This document shows positions 13,553 through 23,381 of a stretch of DNA of 64,000 bases, in pieces. The translations under genes were made by a program, and so were the position numbers. The notes beneath the pieces were generated by a model. That model saw nothing but the letters and a program-made list of their open reading frames with translations. It did no database searches and was not told the origin of the DNA. Numbering within the stretch: position 1 is the stretch's first letter; the number at the start of each line of letters is the position of its first letter. This DNA is from Tyto alba (lineage: Eukaryota > Chordata > Aves > Strigiformes > Tytonidae), in NCBI RefSeq assembly GCF_018691265.1, contig NW_024881327.1, positions 23,739,936 to 23,803,935 on the forward strand. Reading direction: 5' to 3'.

Positions 13553-16500
13553 ACAACTGTCAATTATTTTCATGACTCATGAAAAACAGTCTAAGTATAA
13601 ATGGACTTCATAAAACAATCAAGTTTACAAAACTGTTTAATAGAAGTTATAAAATAAAACTCAGAAATGAACCTTATACTTTAGTAGGGTTTCTTACTGT
13701 ATTGCCTACACTTTTTCTCTAGAATCTCAAATCTATCCATTGAAGAGACATTTACATGGCTCAGACATGAACACACGGACGTCAAAATCTAGAAAAAATA
13801 AACAGAAATGTAAATAATACAAGACTCAGGGCTAGACACTGTCATAGTTGGCCTATGGAAGGCAACTGGATAGGCAAGTAACTGAACGTGCTAATTTTGT
13901 AATAGTATGATGAAATTATTTAAAAGCCAGACTGAAAGCAGAGCAGAAAGTATCTTTTATCCTTCAAGCAGATGCTATAGTGTATAACCTTGAGCAACTC
14001 TGTGAGCTCAAAATGTCATTCCACAAAGGGATGGCACAACTGCAACTACCACTTATGAACCTGATAGACAAATGTTTTATGCAACACAGCCAAACTCTGA
14101 TAAACTTAACAACCAGTACGTCTGAAATTCAAAAATAAGTTGCCTTAGATTCAGAAGAAAATAACAAGAAAAAGTAATGTAATGGCATAATTAGGCTAAG
14201 GACTACAACAGCTTAAGAGGAAGATGAAGAACTTGGGGAATTCCATCAGAAGAAACTAAAGAAAAAACAACCATCAGAAGAAACTAAAATCCTAACAGTA
14301 AATGCTATTAGGTGGGAAAACAGTCTCCCCAGAGAAACAGTAAAAGCCCTGCTACCACTTTAGCAATCAAGAAGAAGAGTGCTGTCACAAAGAAACCTGT
14401 CCTGGAAAGGGTACAAATCTTTTCCATCTCAAATTTCTGGAATTATTGTCTGTCACCAAAACATTTCCAGTTTTTTTCATCCCATCACAAGAGAAGCAAT
14501 CCATTCAATGCAAGTATCAACTTGCTTATCTTTCTTAGAAATGTGAAGAACTTGTGATAATAACATATAAAATTGAGTTTCTCTATCTGAAATGCAGCTT
14601 TGAGGATTACTATAAAATATCTTCCATTTTTTTCCCATGGCAATCCCTCATTATTGAAAGTTATAACAAAAAAAAAAAAATGGTTATTACATTTGATATC
14701 TGCATCAAACATTAAATTAGGTATTATTTCTTTATATATACAGTTATCTTATAACACCTCATCTAATTAGATGAAAAGATAACAATACTTTTTTATTATG
14801 CCTGCTTTCAGTTTTATTTGAGCAAGAGGAATAGGCCTAAAACAAATACCAGGTAAAATTCCTTTTTTAGTTCTGATTATTATCTTAGCCAATAAAACTT
14901 GACCTTCAAAACACTTTTAAAAACAAATAGAATAAATCTGAAGATCCAAAACAGTACCAAAATCCCCAATGCTTTTCACTCTAACTGTACTGACTGATTT
15001 TTCCAGAGCACTTAGAACTCAAGCAGATACAATCTGTATCTTCCATGTGGTTGCACAGGACGTGCTGTATAAACAGTTATAGAACCGAACAGGGGAAAAG
15101 ATCAATTACACCACTGATCTGTCTTATGACAGCAAGGATTCCAAATGCAGACATCTGGGATAGAAAAGTTTCAGTACTCTAATTATAAAACGCCATCAGG
15201 CTGCTGTAAGTACCCTTTATTTCACTTATTGTATGCAATCACTGAAGAAATCAAGGTTTTCCGTACAGATTTGTTAAAATAAGAACTGCTAGTTAATTTT
15301 GTCAAGTTTCTCCAAAACTTTTGTTAATTAGAAGGAGAAGGAATATAGAGGTTTTTGCTGCTTGTAAAAATCAGCAGAAAATAAAGAATTCTTGCAAACA
15401 CTTTCTTCCCATTCTTTCTAGTCCAGAGTAGAGAAAAACATTTAGAATTGCATTTAAAGAATTTTACATTTTCAGGCATGACTTATCGCTGTTATTTCAT
15501 TTCAAAACCAGGACAGTTACTTTAAATTTTTAGGCACTGATTGAAAAACACTCTTCTGTCTCTACTGCAACAATAGACAAAATGGCAAATTACACAAATG
15601 AATGTAAACCCTCCATTTAAAATACATCTTTAAAATGGCCTGAAGCTGAATCTATAGTCAGGACCAAGTTTCCCCTCACAGATTCAACCTTTGCCACATC
15701 TCAAATTTAATAAATTTTTTAAAGAGGAGTCTACGCTTGGTACAACCAAAAAACATTTTCTTGCATGTTGTTTCAAAAGCAAAGCCATGCAGTGCTCCAG
15801 TCTGGAGATCAAAACAAAAATTTTAACAATTGGAAGACCAAAAATGCTTTATATTCAAGTTTTAATGTTAAACAGCATTTCAAGAGATAAAGAGAATAAA
15901 CTTGTTTTCATTATCATTATTTTGTTGAAATAGTATCAGAGATCCTGAGGGATCAAGAATCTGTCTCTTACACTACAGAAGCCATTGAATCTATGCTGAA
16001 CACTCGTCATTCATCATACATCTTTTCTCTTTTCTTTTTCTTCACTCTACCATGTTTCTCATCATTTCATTCTTTAAATTAAATATCCAGGCAGAACATT
16101 TATGAGGAAGAAAGAAAATTACAGATCATCAAAAAGAGTGTCAGGAGACAGAGGAAGAAACTAACTAGTGCCCTTTCCATTTTGGAGCAACAGAGACCAA
16201 GGGCAGGAGGTTTTGCTGTATTTTTTTGTGGGTCTTATCTCTGAGAGGGTAATAATTTCTACATTTATGGTGAAACACCACCACGAATTAGACCAGGAAA
16301 GGAATTTTAAAGCAGAAGGTACCATTCTGGCTGCAGGGAAAGAAACATGGTAATCATCATCAACAACCCTGAATAAATAAGACAGGCTTAGTATGTAAAC
16401 CCAAAGGAAAACAAGAACACATGGTGCAGAAACAAGAGGATCCTGCCAACCTATCCCAGTTAATTTCACATAAAACAGAGGAAAGTATGTTCATGACTGA

Positions 16501-16636
16501 AGATTCTCTCAGGAAAATTATCACATTTAATACTCAAAGCCTTAAAAAGATACACAGTTGCTTTACTTATAAGAAAGGAAACAAACAAACAAAACTGGTA
16601 AACTCTCAAATGCTACATTTAGCCCCTGACTAAATG

Positions 16637-16930
16637 AAGAACACCTCAAAGAATAATCTGCTCTCTATGGTCACGATAACGGCAAGAAATAACAGGCTCA
16701 AAAATGTGGGGATCAAACACACAGAATTTAGATTAGATCTTTGGGGAAAAAAAATTCCTTTTAACAATAAGACACAGTAATAGGCTACCTAAGTAAGTTG
16801 TAGAGCCACCACCACTAAAGGCTTCTAAGGGCACAGCAGGTAGATGTAGGGAACAATAAAAGTACAGCTGAGCTTCGGGATAAAGGATCAATTACATTGT
16901 ACTTCCAACCCTATTTTCTACAATTTCTCA
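16637..16930 (+). repeat. CR1 LINE 3' fragment (old)
   Basis: Diverged but readable in order against the CR1 3' end: a segment about gctctctatggt and agaaataacaggc, then aataggctacctaagtaagt-tgtagagcc (family form 'aacaggctgcccagggaggtggtggagtc'), a cagcaggtagatgtagg stretch, and a final acttccaaccctattttct matching 'cttccaacc..attctatgattct'. It is truncated at its 5' end, as usual for CR1. Orientation is opposite to TUSC3. Confidence 0.6.
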
Positions 16931-19347
16931 CAATTGCCATAACCTCTAAACCCAGTTGGGGAAAGGGTGAGAGACATAGGGAAGAAAAAGTAAGGAATAG
17001 TGATAGAGATATCAGTTTTTAAATACTTCAAAAATAGTCAGGGCAAACTAAGACATTACAGAAGCTTACATTACAGAAGAGTAAGATTACTACAAAGTTT
17101 TTACACATCATCACTTTTTTATTAGATAAAAGCTCAACAAGATACTTCCACTTGAACAAAGCGGATGCATTGGTCTACACAGATAGCTTCCCTATGACAG
17201 ATTTAGCAGTAATGACAAACTTATCCACAGAAAAATAGCTACTCCAACTGCGTATCAGTGGCTTAACTAGGCTTCTGAATCATCCACCTGAAAGCTCAAA
17301 AATTAACTACCCTCTATGAGAAGTGCTTTTAATATTGCAAAGCCAACATTCTGCTTCTACATGTTTCAGTCAAAAAAAAATCTTATTTATCTATATAAAT
17401 TGCCCACATGAAACAATTTATAATAAAAAGCCAAGTAGTATATTTCGAAAGTGTAATATTCTCTTTCTAATTCCTCTCAAATTTTAATAGTTTTACCTAC
17501 TTAAAATTTCTATGAGATACATAAAAAGCATTAAAAGGATTGGGAACATGCCTTACAGAAAATCCATGTATGTTAATGCCAATATATTATCTGAGACACT
17601 GTGGAAACAGCTAATTATTTTCTCCCATTATGAATATAGTTTCCAAGAGAACAGTCCGTCTTCAGCGCCATGTTGCTATTTCCATAACCAGGAACTTTTT
17701 CTTTTACTCCACTTTATTCAGAGGTACTGCTCAGCAACAGAATTAAAATCATACAAGCAGTGTTTTCAATTAGTCAATGATTTAAGAAAACATAAAAAAT
17801 AAATTTAAAAATCACCGTCTGCACCACAAATACTTTCCTTGCTTAAGCTCCAATTCCAACATATCAAGTTTTTCTTTTTTTCAAGTAATTCATTTTCAAG
17901 TACTTTTCAACTACTCAAGGTTTTTTTAAAAGTTGATTGGGAAAGAAGTTTCCCTTCTCTAGTTCTTAACCTCTTTCCAGACAACTACTCCAAGGAAGAC
18001 ACGCACAAAGTAAGTAGGAAAGAGGAATGAGACGTGATTTCTTTTTATCTCATGAGATATACATTTTAACCATACTACATTAACTTCCCTTTTGCAGTGT
18101 TCACTCTGAAACCATTGACTGTATGCTCAACCATTTTTCCAACTTCCATAAAAACTACGGCAATCTTATCAGTCTTTGTGTAGAAGAACTTAGGTTCACT
18201 CTACACATTTAACCTCAATCATCTTTGCCTTTTACCACTGTGCTCCTGGACAGTACTGTAAACAGGAACCTCCCATGGCACAAGATCCTGTGCTCTTTCA
18301 ATTCACATAATTTTCCTCAGAACGGTTCTGAAATGTTCCAAACTGCTTACTGTAAGAAAGTTCAAACTTCATCTTTCACATACAGATGTTTTTTCCCCCA
18401 GGTATATTGGGCAAACTACTACAGCTTTCAACATGAGATTAGCAGGGCAAGAAAAGGAGCCAGACTTGAGCTGTAACATATACAACACAGACGCATACAA
18501 AACAATATTCATAATCTAAAACCCTGAAAAGCACTAAGTTACTTTCTTTTAAGCCTGAATTTAAAGTGAAGCAAGCACTTACAATGTTGCACCAGTTTCT
18601 AGAGAGATGCATTTGTGGATGCAGTATGTCTGCATAAAACCACTAAGTACTTTGTCTGTATGAGCAGTATTTAGTCCATTGCCTCAACAGAAAAATATTA
18701 AACAGGGATGAAAAAAATTGAGGTAAAAAAATGCAGAAGACTGAGACGTGTTAATTAATTAAATCAGTTAAAAAGGAAAAAAAAAAAAAAAAATAACAAG
18801 CTTTGCAGAGGAGAAATGACAGCTTGAACTGCACTAAACAGCTAGACAAAAAATATCCATTTCAATCTTGTTATGTACCACCTTTGCAGTAGGACTGGGA
18901 AACTTTATAGGAAGTAATTGTAGATCTCCATTTTAATTTGCCATTATTTACTTGTTAGGAAAGAATTCCATTTAAAAAGAAATAAAGATTATTTCAGCTA
19001 TCTTGGTAGCACAGCTGGCACTCCACATGAAAAGTCTCAATGAAAGCTGCAATGCCAGCACACCACTGCAAGAGAGAATCAAGACTGTCAAATATTAAAC
19101 ACATTTTGTTAAAAAAAACCCTAATAAGTCAAAGTTTTGAAAAGAAGATAATTATAGCATCAGAAGATCAACACATTACTGCCTGGTCTTTCCAGAAAGA
19201 GGGAAAAAGAGTATGCATAGACTGAAGGTATTCATTTTTCACAGATGTCCAAGGGATTTATCTCAATTATTATTTAACTTAGTAAGACCACAAAGTCAGA
19301 CCACTATTTAGATACTTAAGGATTTTACATATTAAATTTAGCCTTTT
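16931..19347 (-). other. TUSC3: TUSC3 intron 1, unique sequence between two CR1 copies
   Basis: AT-rich, noncoding; only short chance open frames. A 17-base A run lies at 18777-18793, beside overlapping TTAATTAA motifs at 18751-18761. I see no exon or RNA gene. Confidence 0.65.
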
Positions 19348-19670
19348 AGAATCACAGAATATCCTTGGTTGGAAGGGATCCCATGAGTATCATTGAGTCA
19401 AACTCCTGATTCTACACAGGGCAACCTAAAAGTTAAACCATATACCTACGAGCACTGTCTAAACACATATTGAACACTGACAGGCTTGGGGCCATAACCA
19501 CTTCCCTGGGGAGCTTGTTCCAGCGATTGGCCACCCCTTCCGGTGAAGAACTTTTTCCTAATATCCAATCCAAACTTCCTTTGAGGCAGCTTTAAGCCAT
19601 TCCCTCGAGTCCTGCCACCGGACACCAGAGGGAAAACATCAGCATCTCCCTCTTTGCTCCCCTTCATTTT
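19348..19670 (-). repeat. CR1 LINE 3' end
   Basis: The left edge agaatcacagaat is the complement of the CR1 terminal ATTCTGTGATTCT. Next come ggttggaagggatccc, a cctgattctacacagggcaacc segment, the block gagcttgttccagcgattgg, and gaactttttcctaatatcc. These are in the order expected for a reversed CR1 3' region. It is 5'-truncated and carries no reverse transcriptase. It lies in TUSC3 intron 1 in the same orientation as the gene. Confidence 0.92.
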
Positions 19671-20319
19671 ACTTCTTTGGCCTATAAGCGTTAGTAACGT
19701 ACCTATTTCTTTAAAGAAAAACAAAATAAAACAAACAAGTTTAACCATCTTTCTCTTTCTCTGAGCAGATAGTTCAAAGAGAAAATCCGTTAGCAAAATT
19801 GTTCTTTCCCTCTCCTCCACAAAGCACAAGTCCTCTGGCAACACTAACAACAGAAAACAGATGCAAAAAAGTAACCAAAAATAAAACTCTACAGTTTGGT
19901 AAAAAGTTATCTCCTCCTCTCAATGAAGTTATAGAGAAACTGTAAAGTGACTCTACTGGTTAGCCTAGTGCTGGGTATATGAGAACCTGGCCTGAAATCG
20001 AGGACAAGCTAGGGAGAGAAGAGTAGTAAGCTCGAGCAGCACCAAAGACTGAAAAAGGCAAGTATTTACACTACATATTTTTGCACACTTTCCTGTTTTA
20101 ATGCAAAAGTTGCTGAAGATAAGACTATTGCTACTGACATGGAATTAAAACTGCTCCTTCCTTCCTCCATGTCTCCCAAGACACCTTGAAAGAAAGTACC
20201 AGTACCTACGCCAGCACACACACACCTGCTGCCATCGCTTCAGTGTTATTTATTAACTCTAGGCTTTTCTTTTAGTTGGCAGCACAAACACGGGGCTGAA
20301 CTCCATCCTCCTGACACCT
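19671..20319 (-). other. TUSC3: TUSC3 intron 1 between CR1 and CpG island
   Basis: Unremarkable noncoding sequence whose GC content rises toward the island. A short CA run lies at about 20217-20225. A 134-residue minus-strand open frame from 19850 down to 19446 runs into the CR1 copy on its left and is therefore not taken as a gene. Confidence 0.6.
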
Positions 20320-20549
20320 CACCGTAGGTCAGCGCCCCTCGCCGGGCTGCAGAGGCACCCCAGGCCCACCGCGGGTGGGCACAGAACCGCGGCCCTTGCC
20401 TTTATTCGCTCAAAACCGGGGACTTACAGGCCCACGGCAAGGGGTGGCACCCGCCGGGGCTGGATGAGGGATCACGCTGGGGACCGCGAACCGGGCGGCC
20501 GCGCGGCGCCGGCCCCCGCCCGCCCCGGAGACGCCTCCGCCGGCAGCCG

Positions 20550-20559
20550 GCCATCTTCC
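20550..20559 (-). promoter_or_regulatory. YY1-like motif in intron 1 near exon 1
   Basis: GCCATCTTCC on the plus strand is GGAAGATGGC on the minus strand, matching the YY1 core AAGATGGC with an overlapping ETS core (GGAA). It lies about 230 bp inside intron 1, next to a GC box at 20561-20570. Motif-based call only. Confidence 0.4.
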
Positions 20560-20789
20560 GCGGGGCGGGGTGAGCGGCTGCCCGGCGCCCTCCGCCCCCA
20601 CAGGCGCCCCCTCGGGGCTGGGGAGGGAGAGGAGCCGGCGGGGCAGGAGCGGGGCGGCGGGGGAGGCGAGGGCGGAGAAGCGCCGGGCGGAGCGGGAGCA
20701 GCCTCGGCGCTGCCGAAGGGGAAGCTACGCGACAGGGCAGCTCCAGCCCCTCCGCCGGGCGCGATGGCGAAAGAAGAGAACGTTTCTAC

Positions 20790-20915
20790 CTCCTTCTTTT
20801 TCTGTCCTCCCCCGAGCTGGCCGCAGAGGAGGAGGAGCAGCAGCAGGAGGAGGAGCAGACAGCTCCCAGCCGGCAGGTGCAGCAGCCGCCGCAGCGCCCC
20901 GGTGCCCGGCGCCAT
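20790..20915 (-). CDS. TUSC3: TUSC3 exon 1, coding part (5' partial)
   Basis: TUSC3 is an Ost3/Ost6-family subunit of the STT3B-type oligosaccharyltransferase in the ER membrane. Its lumenal thioredoxin-like domain (CxxC) helps N-glycosylate cysteine-containing sites. Only the N-terminus is here: 42 codons from an ATG with a strong start context (aacATGG). Residues 9-10 are Arg-Arg, residues 20-30 are eleven leucines forming the signal-peptide core, and residues 34-42 read LGGGQKKKE. This matches the human TUSC3 N-terminus as I recall it, including the preceding LPxGS. The paralogue MAGT1 lacks this segment. The exon ends after the GAG codon at 20790, followed on the minus strand by GTAGAA as splice donor (20789-20784). 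The thioredoxin domain, CxxC motif and membrane segments are in later exons outside the window. The start was chosen by alignment to human; an in-frame upstream ATG exists at 21086. Identity is quite sure; the exact donor is inferred. Confidence 0.88.
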
Positions 20916-20918
20916 GTT
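20910..20918 (-). promoter_or_regulatory. YY1-like motif over the TUSC3 start codon
   Basis: The minus strand reads AACATGGCGCC across the ATG, close to the YY1 consensus AAnATGGCGGC. YY1 sites often lie just downstream of the start site and can include the initiator codon. This would again put the start of transcription close to the ATG. It could also simply be a good translation start context followed by an Ala codon. Confidence 0.4.
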
Positions 20919-20989
20919 CCCCCCGCCGCCCGCCCGCTGGCCTCCGCCGGCGCGCACCTGCGGCACCGCTGCCCACCTCCTCCCCGCTG

Positions 20990-21012
20990 ATTGGGCTCGG
21001 GCTCCGGCCAAT
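20990..21012. promoter_or_regulatory. Paired CCAAT boxes (NF-Y type)
   Basis: ATTGG at 20990-20994 is a CCAAT box on the minus (TUSC3) strand, and CCAAT at 21008-21012 lies on the plus strand, 18 bases apart start to start. NF-Y sites usually lie about 60-100 bp upstream of a start site. That would place TUSC3 transcription initiation near 20.89-20.95 kb, giving a short 5' UTR or starts close to the ATG. The opposite orientations also allow plus-strand initiation. The motifs are seen directly; the start position is inferred. Confidence 0.6.
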
Positions 21013-21040
21013 CGCAACGCTCCGCGCCGCGGCGCCTCTC

Positions 21041-21052
21041 GGGAGATGTAGT
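21041..21052 (-). promoter_or_regulatory. ZNF143/THAP11-type site
   Basis: On the minus strand the bases read ACTACATCTCCC, followed by GAGAGGCG. This fits the ACTACAnnTCCC core bound by ZNF143 with THAP11/HCFC1, common in vertebrate CpG-island promoters. It lies about 30 bp upstream of the plus-strand CCAAT box and 126 bp upstream of the TUSC3 ATG. Motif-based call only. Confidence 0.55.
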
Positions 21053-21190
21053 TCCTCTCCCGCCCGCCGCGGCGGTTCGGCGCCATTGCGGCGGCGGGCC
21101 TCGCCAGGGGGGCCCGGCCTGCAGGCAGGCCTGGGTGCTGGGCGCCTGGCTAGGGGCCCCACGCTCAGCCCCACGGGCTGATGGCGCAGG

Positions 21191-22584
21191 GAGGAGACTT
21201 GCTGTCAGCTTTAGCAGGGGCAGTTTGTTGCCCCGAGGCTGTGGCCCCAGTAGCAGAGGCGGTCCCCAGCACAGTGATGCGCAGTTCTGCCCACCTGAGG
21301 TTGCAGCCAGCAGCTTTGCCTGCTGCTCCAAATCCCCTGCCACAGCGCTCTGAAGCACAAAGTGCAATCGTGAATGAAGACTGTAGAAAAAAGGAAAACT
21401 AAAGATCCTCCTTCTCTGCGCGTTTGCATGCGTACACTTTTCAGATTTCACTATACACACAGAAAGCCGCCTTTGCAGAAAATAACATGAATGTAGCACA
21501 CTAATGCAAATTTAAATGTAATTCCCAGAGCATTAACCGTGCAGCTTTAATTAGGTACTCTTGGCCATGGTACAGTCTACAGTGATTGCATATTTTTTTC
21601 CATGAAAGTACACACTGCAGTGCATGGGCTACGTAATGTTAAATTAATGAGTGTACACTTAATTTTTTCTTTTTTTTTTCCTAAAATTTCAAGTACTCAT
21701 GCTACATGAGTTATTTACACACATCTGTGCTGAAGACTCAAAAGGCAGAACTATTGATTTCTTCAGAGATTTTCCTATATCACTCAAAAATTTTATTAAT
21801 TTTATAATTAAAACACCATAATAAAACAAATCTGAGGTACTGAGAGAGTATTCAAAAGTATCTTTATTTTGGTCAAGGAATTTTTACATGGTATTTGATG
21901 ATAATATCAGATGCCAATTTCATAACACTGCTGACATTGTAGCACTGAGCATTTAAAACATAAAATGGGCCATTGTGTTCCCCTCAGTTATATTTGAAAT
22001 GTGGATTTCAGGTGTTACTTCTATCCACAGGAATTGTAGATCATATTCCAATAATCTACCAGACACTTAAGATCGATCTGAGTGTCTAAGTTCAAGAGAG
22101 TTCAGACCATCTGTTACCCACATCCGTCAGATTCTGACTGTCATTGAACAATAATAATCATAAAGTGGTATGTAATTTGAACCCTGCTTCTCAAGTATTT
22201 AGGAAGGTTCGCCCAGCAGCCCTTGACTATAAACTCTGAGTTCAGACACCAGGACTGCTATGAGACTTCAAAAAAGGTGATGTTCATATGTCAACTTTTT
22301 TTTTTTTTAAAGAGAAGTCACCGATCCTGTCACTCCAGATCTCAGTTACCCAAAATTTACACTGTTCACTAAATAGATGCTCCCCATTTGCAAATGGGGA
22401 AGGAATGAGCTCAAAAGAAAGACTGAAAACAGAAGAGAATGGAAGAGAAGACAGGACACATGAAGAGGGTCACATGGATGAGTGAAGTGAATGGAAGAAG
22501 CTTTGCTTTCTCCATGTGTATTCCAGGGTTTGGGAGATCCAGTGTCTTCTGGAGCATGTAGAACTATCTTCCCCAGTATGAGCT
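21191..22584. other. Upstream flank of the TUSC3 CpG island
   Basis: GC content falls quickly after 21.19 kb. The stretch holds an octamer motif ATGCAAAT at 21504-21511, a T run at about 22296-22309, and a perfect 20-bp palindrome at 22381-22400. No exon or RNA gene is recognised. Small open frames starting at 21181 and 22288 look like chance. Confidence 0.6.
22381..22400. repeat. 20-bp perfect palindrome with POU-like core
   Basis: TCCCCATTTGCAAATGGGGA equals its own reverse complement. The central ATTTGCAAAT resembles a symmetric octamer site. Confidence 0.95.
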
Positions 22585-23376
22585 TGTGACCCAGCTTGTA
22601 ACTCCCCAAAACAGGGGCTGAGAAAAGCAGCCTGAGAAAGAAAGAAGTGATGGGGGAGAGTGAATGCCCTCCAAGCTGAGAAGTGCCTCAAACACTCACA
22701 AGTGACAAAACTATAGTCACAGGGTGAATAATTTGGAGTCTGGAGCTGGTAAGGTAGCCTGATTAGCACAAGATGCAGCTGGAAGAGGGAGTCTTGTGAA
22801 GGCTGGACAACTCTGCTCTGGTGCATCTTGTAAAGTTTCAAGGGTCTTTGCTTCATTATCTGAAAAATGCATATTAAAGCTGGCACCCCCAAATATGCTA
22901 ATGAAGATTAACAAGATCATGCTAATTACATCATCCCATGAATCACCTTACCCTTCCCCATGCATGTGATACATAGATATGTGGGTTGACCTAGGGGACA
23001 GACCCAAGAAGGGAGAGTGGGACATGAGGAGTGAAAGCAAATGAGCAAACAAAAGATAGAAAGAAGCAAGCAAGACAGATACATCCCTGATGAACTTGGA
23101 CAGGAGAAACACAGGACCCCAGACCAGTGATCTCTATTCTCTATCTCTTCTTTTCTTTTTCCCCTTTTCCTTTTTTGCTATTAAATAATGCAAGGTATAC
23201 TATATTGCTTGCCATAATTCAGTACGTGCTTAGCCAATTATGTATCCAACTAGTACATTGTGAGAAATTATTAAATGTTTCTGCATGGACTTTGAGGCTT
23301 GTCTCACCATTGTCTACTCCACTGGGGATTTACAAGTCTAAGTTACTTGTCTCACTCATCTGAGTGTGACGTGACA
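22585..23376 (+). mobile_element. Candidate solo LTR (ERVL-like) with 5-bp TSD
   Basis: A 792-bp segment begins TGTGACCCAGC, ends GTGACGTGACA, and is flanked by the same five bases, gagct, at 22580-22584 and 23377-23381. TG...CA ends and a 5-bp duplication fit ERVL or related LTRs. Late in the element lie a CCAAT box (23234-23238) and ATTAAA (23270-23275), which could serve as polyadenylation signal, leaving a U5 of about 100 bp. No gag, pol or env sequence is present, so it would be a solo LTR. I do not recognise the family and found the ends by looking for the duplication. The call is therefore moderate. Confidence 0.5.
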
Positions 23377-23381
23377 GAGCT

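Larger units (their letters stand above)
1..16636 (-). other. TUSC3: TUSC3 intron 1, distal part in window
   Basis: AT-rich noncoding sequence with stop codons in all frames; the small open frames here are at chance length and none resembles a known protein. Contents include an AC repeat at 1445-1463, A-rich (CAAA-type) tracts at 3251-3315 and 4439-4490, a GT-rich tract at about 9668-9700, a C15 run at 11521-11535, a perfect palindrome at 13533-13552 and a short tandem duplication at 14243-14288. No TUSC3 exon 2 was found on the minus strand. The plus strand looks richer in A than T, as often seen opposite a transcribed strand (judged by eye). Confidence 0.75.
20320..21190. promoter_or_regulatory. 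TUSC3: CpG island with TUSC3 promoter
   Basis: This is the only long GC-rich, CpG-dense stretch in the window apart from the LTR near 45 kb. It covers TUSC3 exon 1, the first few hundred bases of intron 1 and the upstream promoter. Visible elements include GC boxes at 20561-20570 and 20651-20657, CCAAT boxes in both orientations, a ZNF143-type site and YY1-type sites. No TATA box sits at a fitting distance, which suits a housekeeping CpG promoter with dispersed starts. Long open frames run through it on both strands, but that is expected where stop codons are rare. No second gene is supported on the plus strand, although divergent noncoding transcription would be usual. Confidence 0.9.

Noticed and set aside
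1..20700. Search for TUSC3 exon 2 on the minus strand
   Set aside because: No match to the conserved segments around QLMEW or RMNGDKFRKF was seen; exon 2 is probably beyond position 1.
20464..21499. Long overlapping open frames of up to 237 codons on both strands in the CpG island
   Set aside because: GC-rich sequence lacks stop codons; only the minus frame with the TUSC3 N-terminus matches a known protein. The others are low-complexity Arg/Pro/Ala/Gly.
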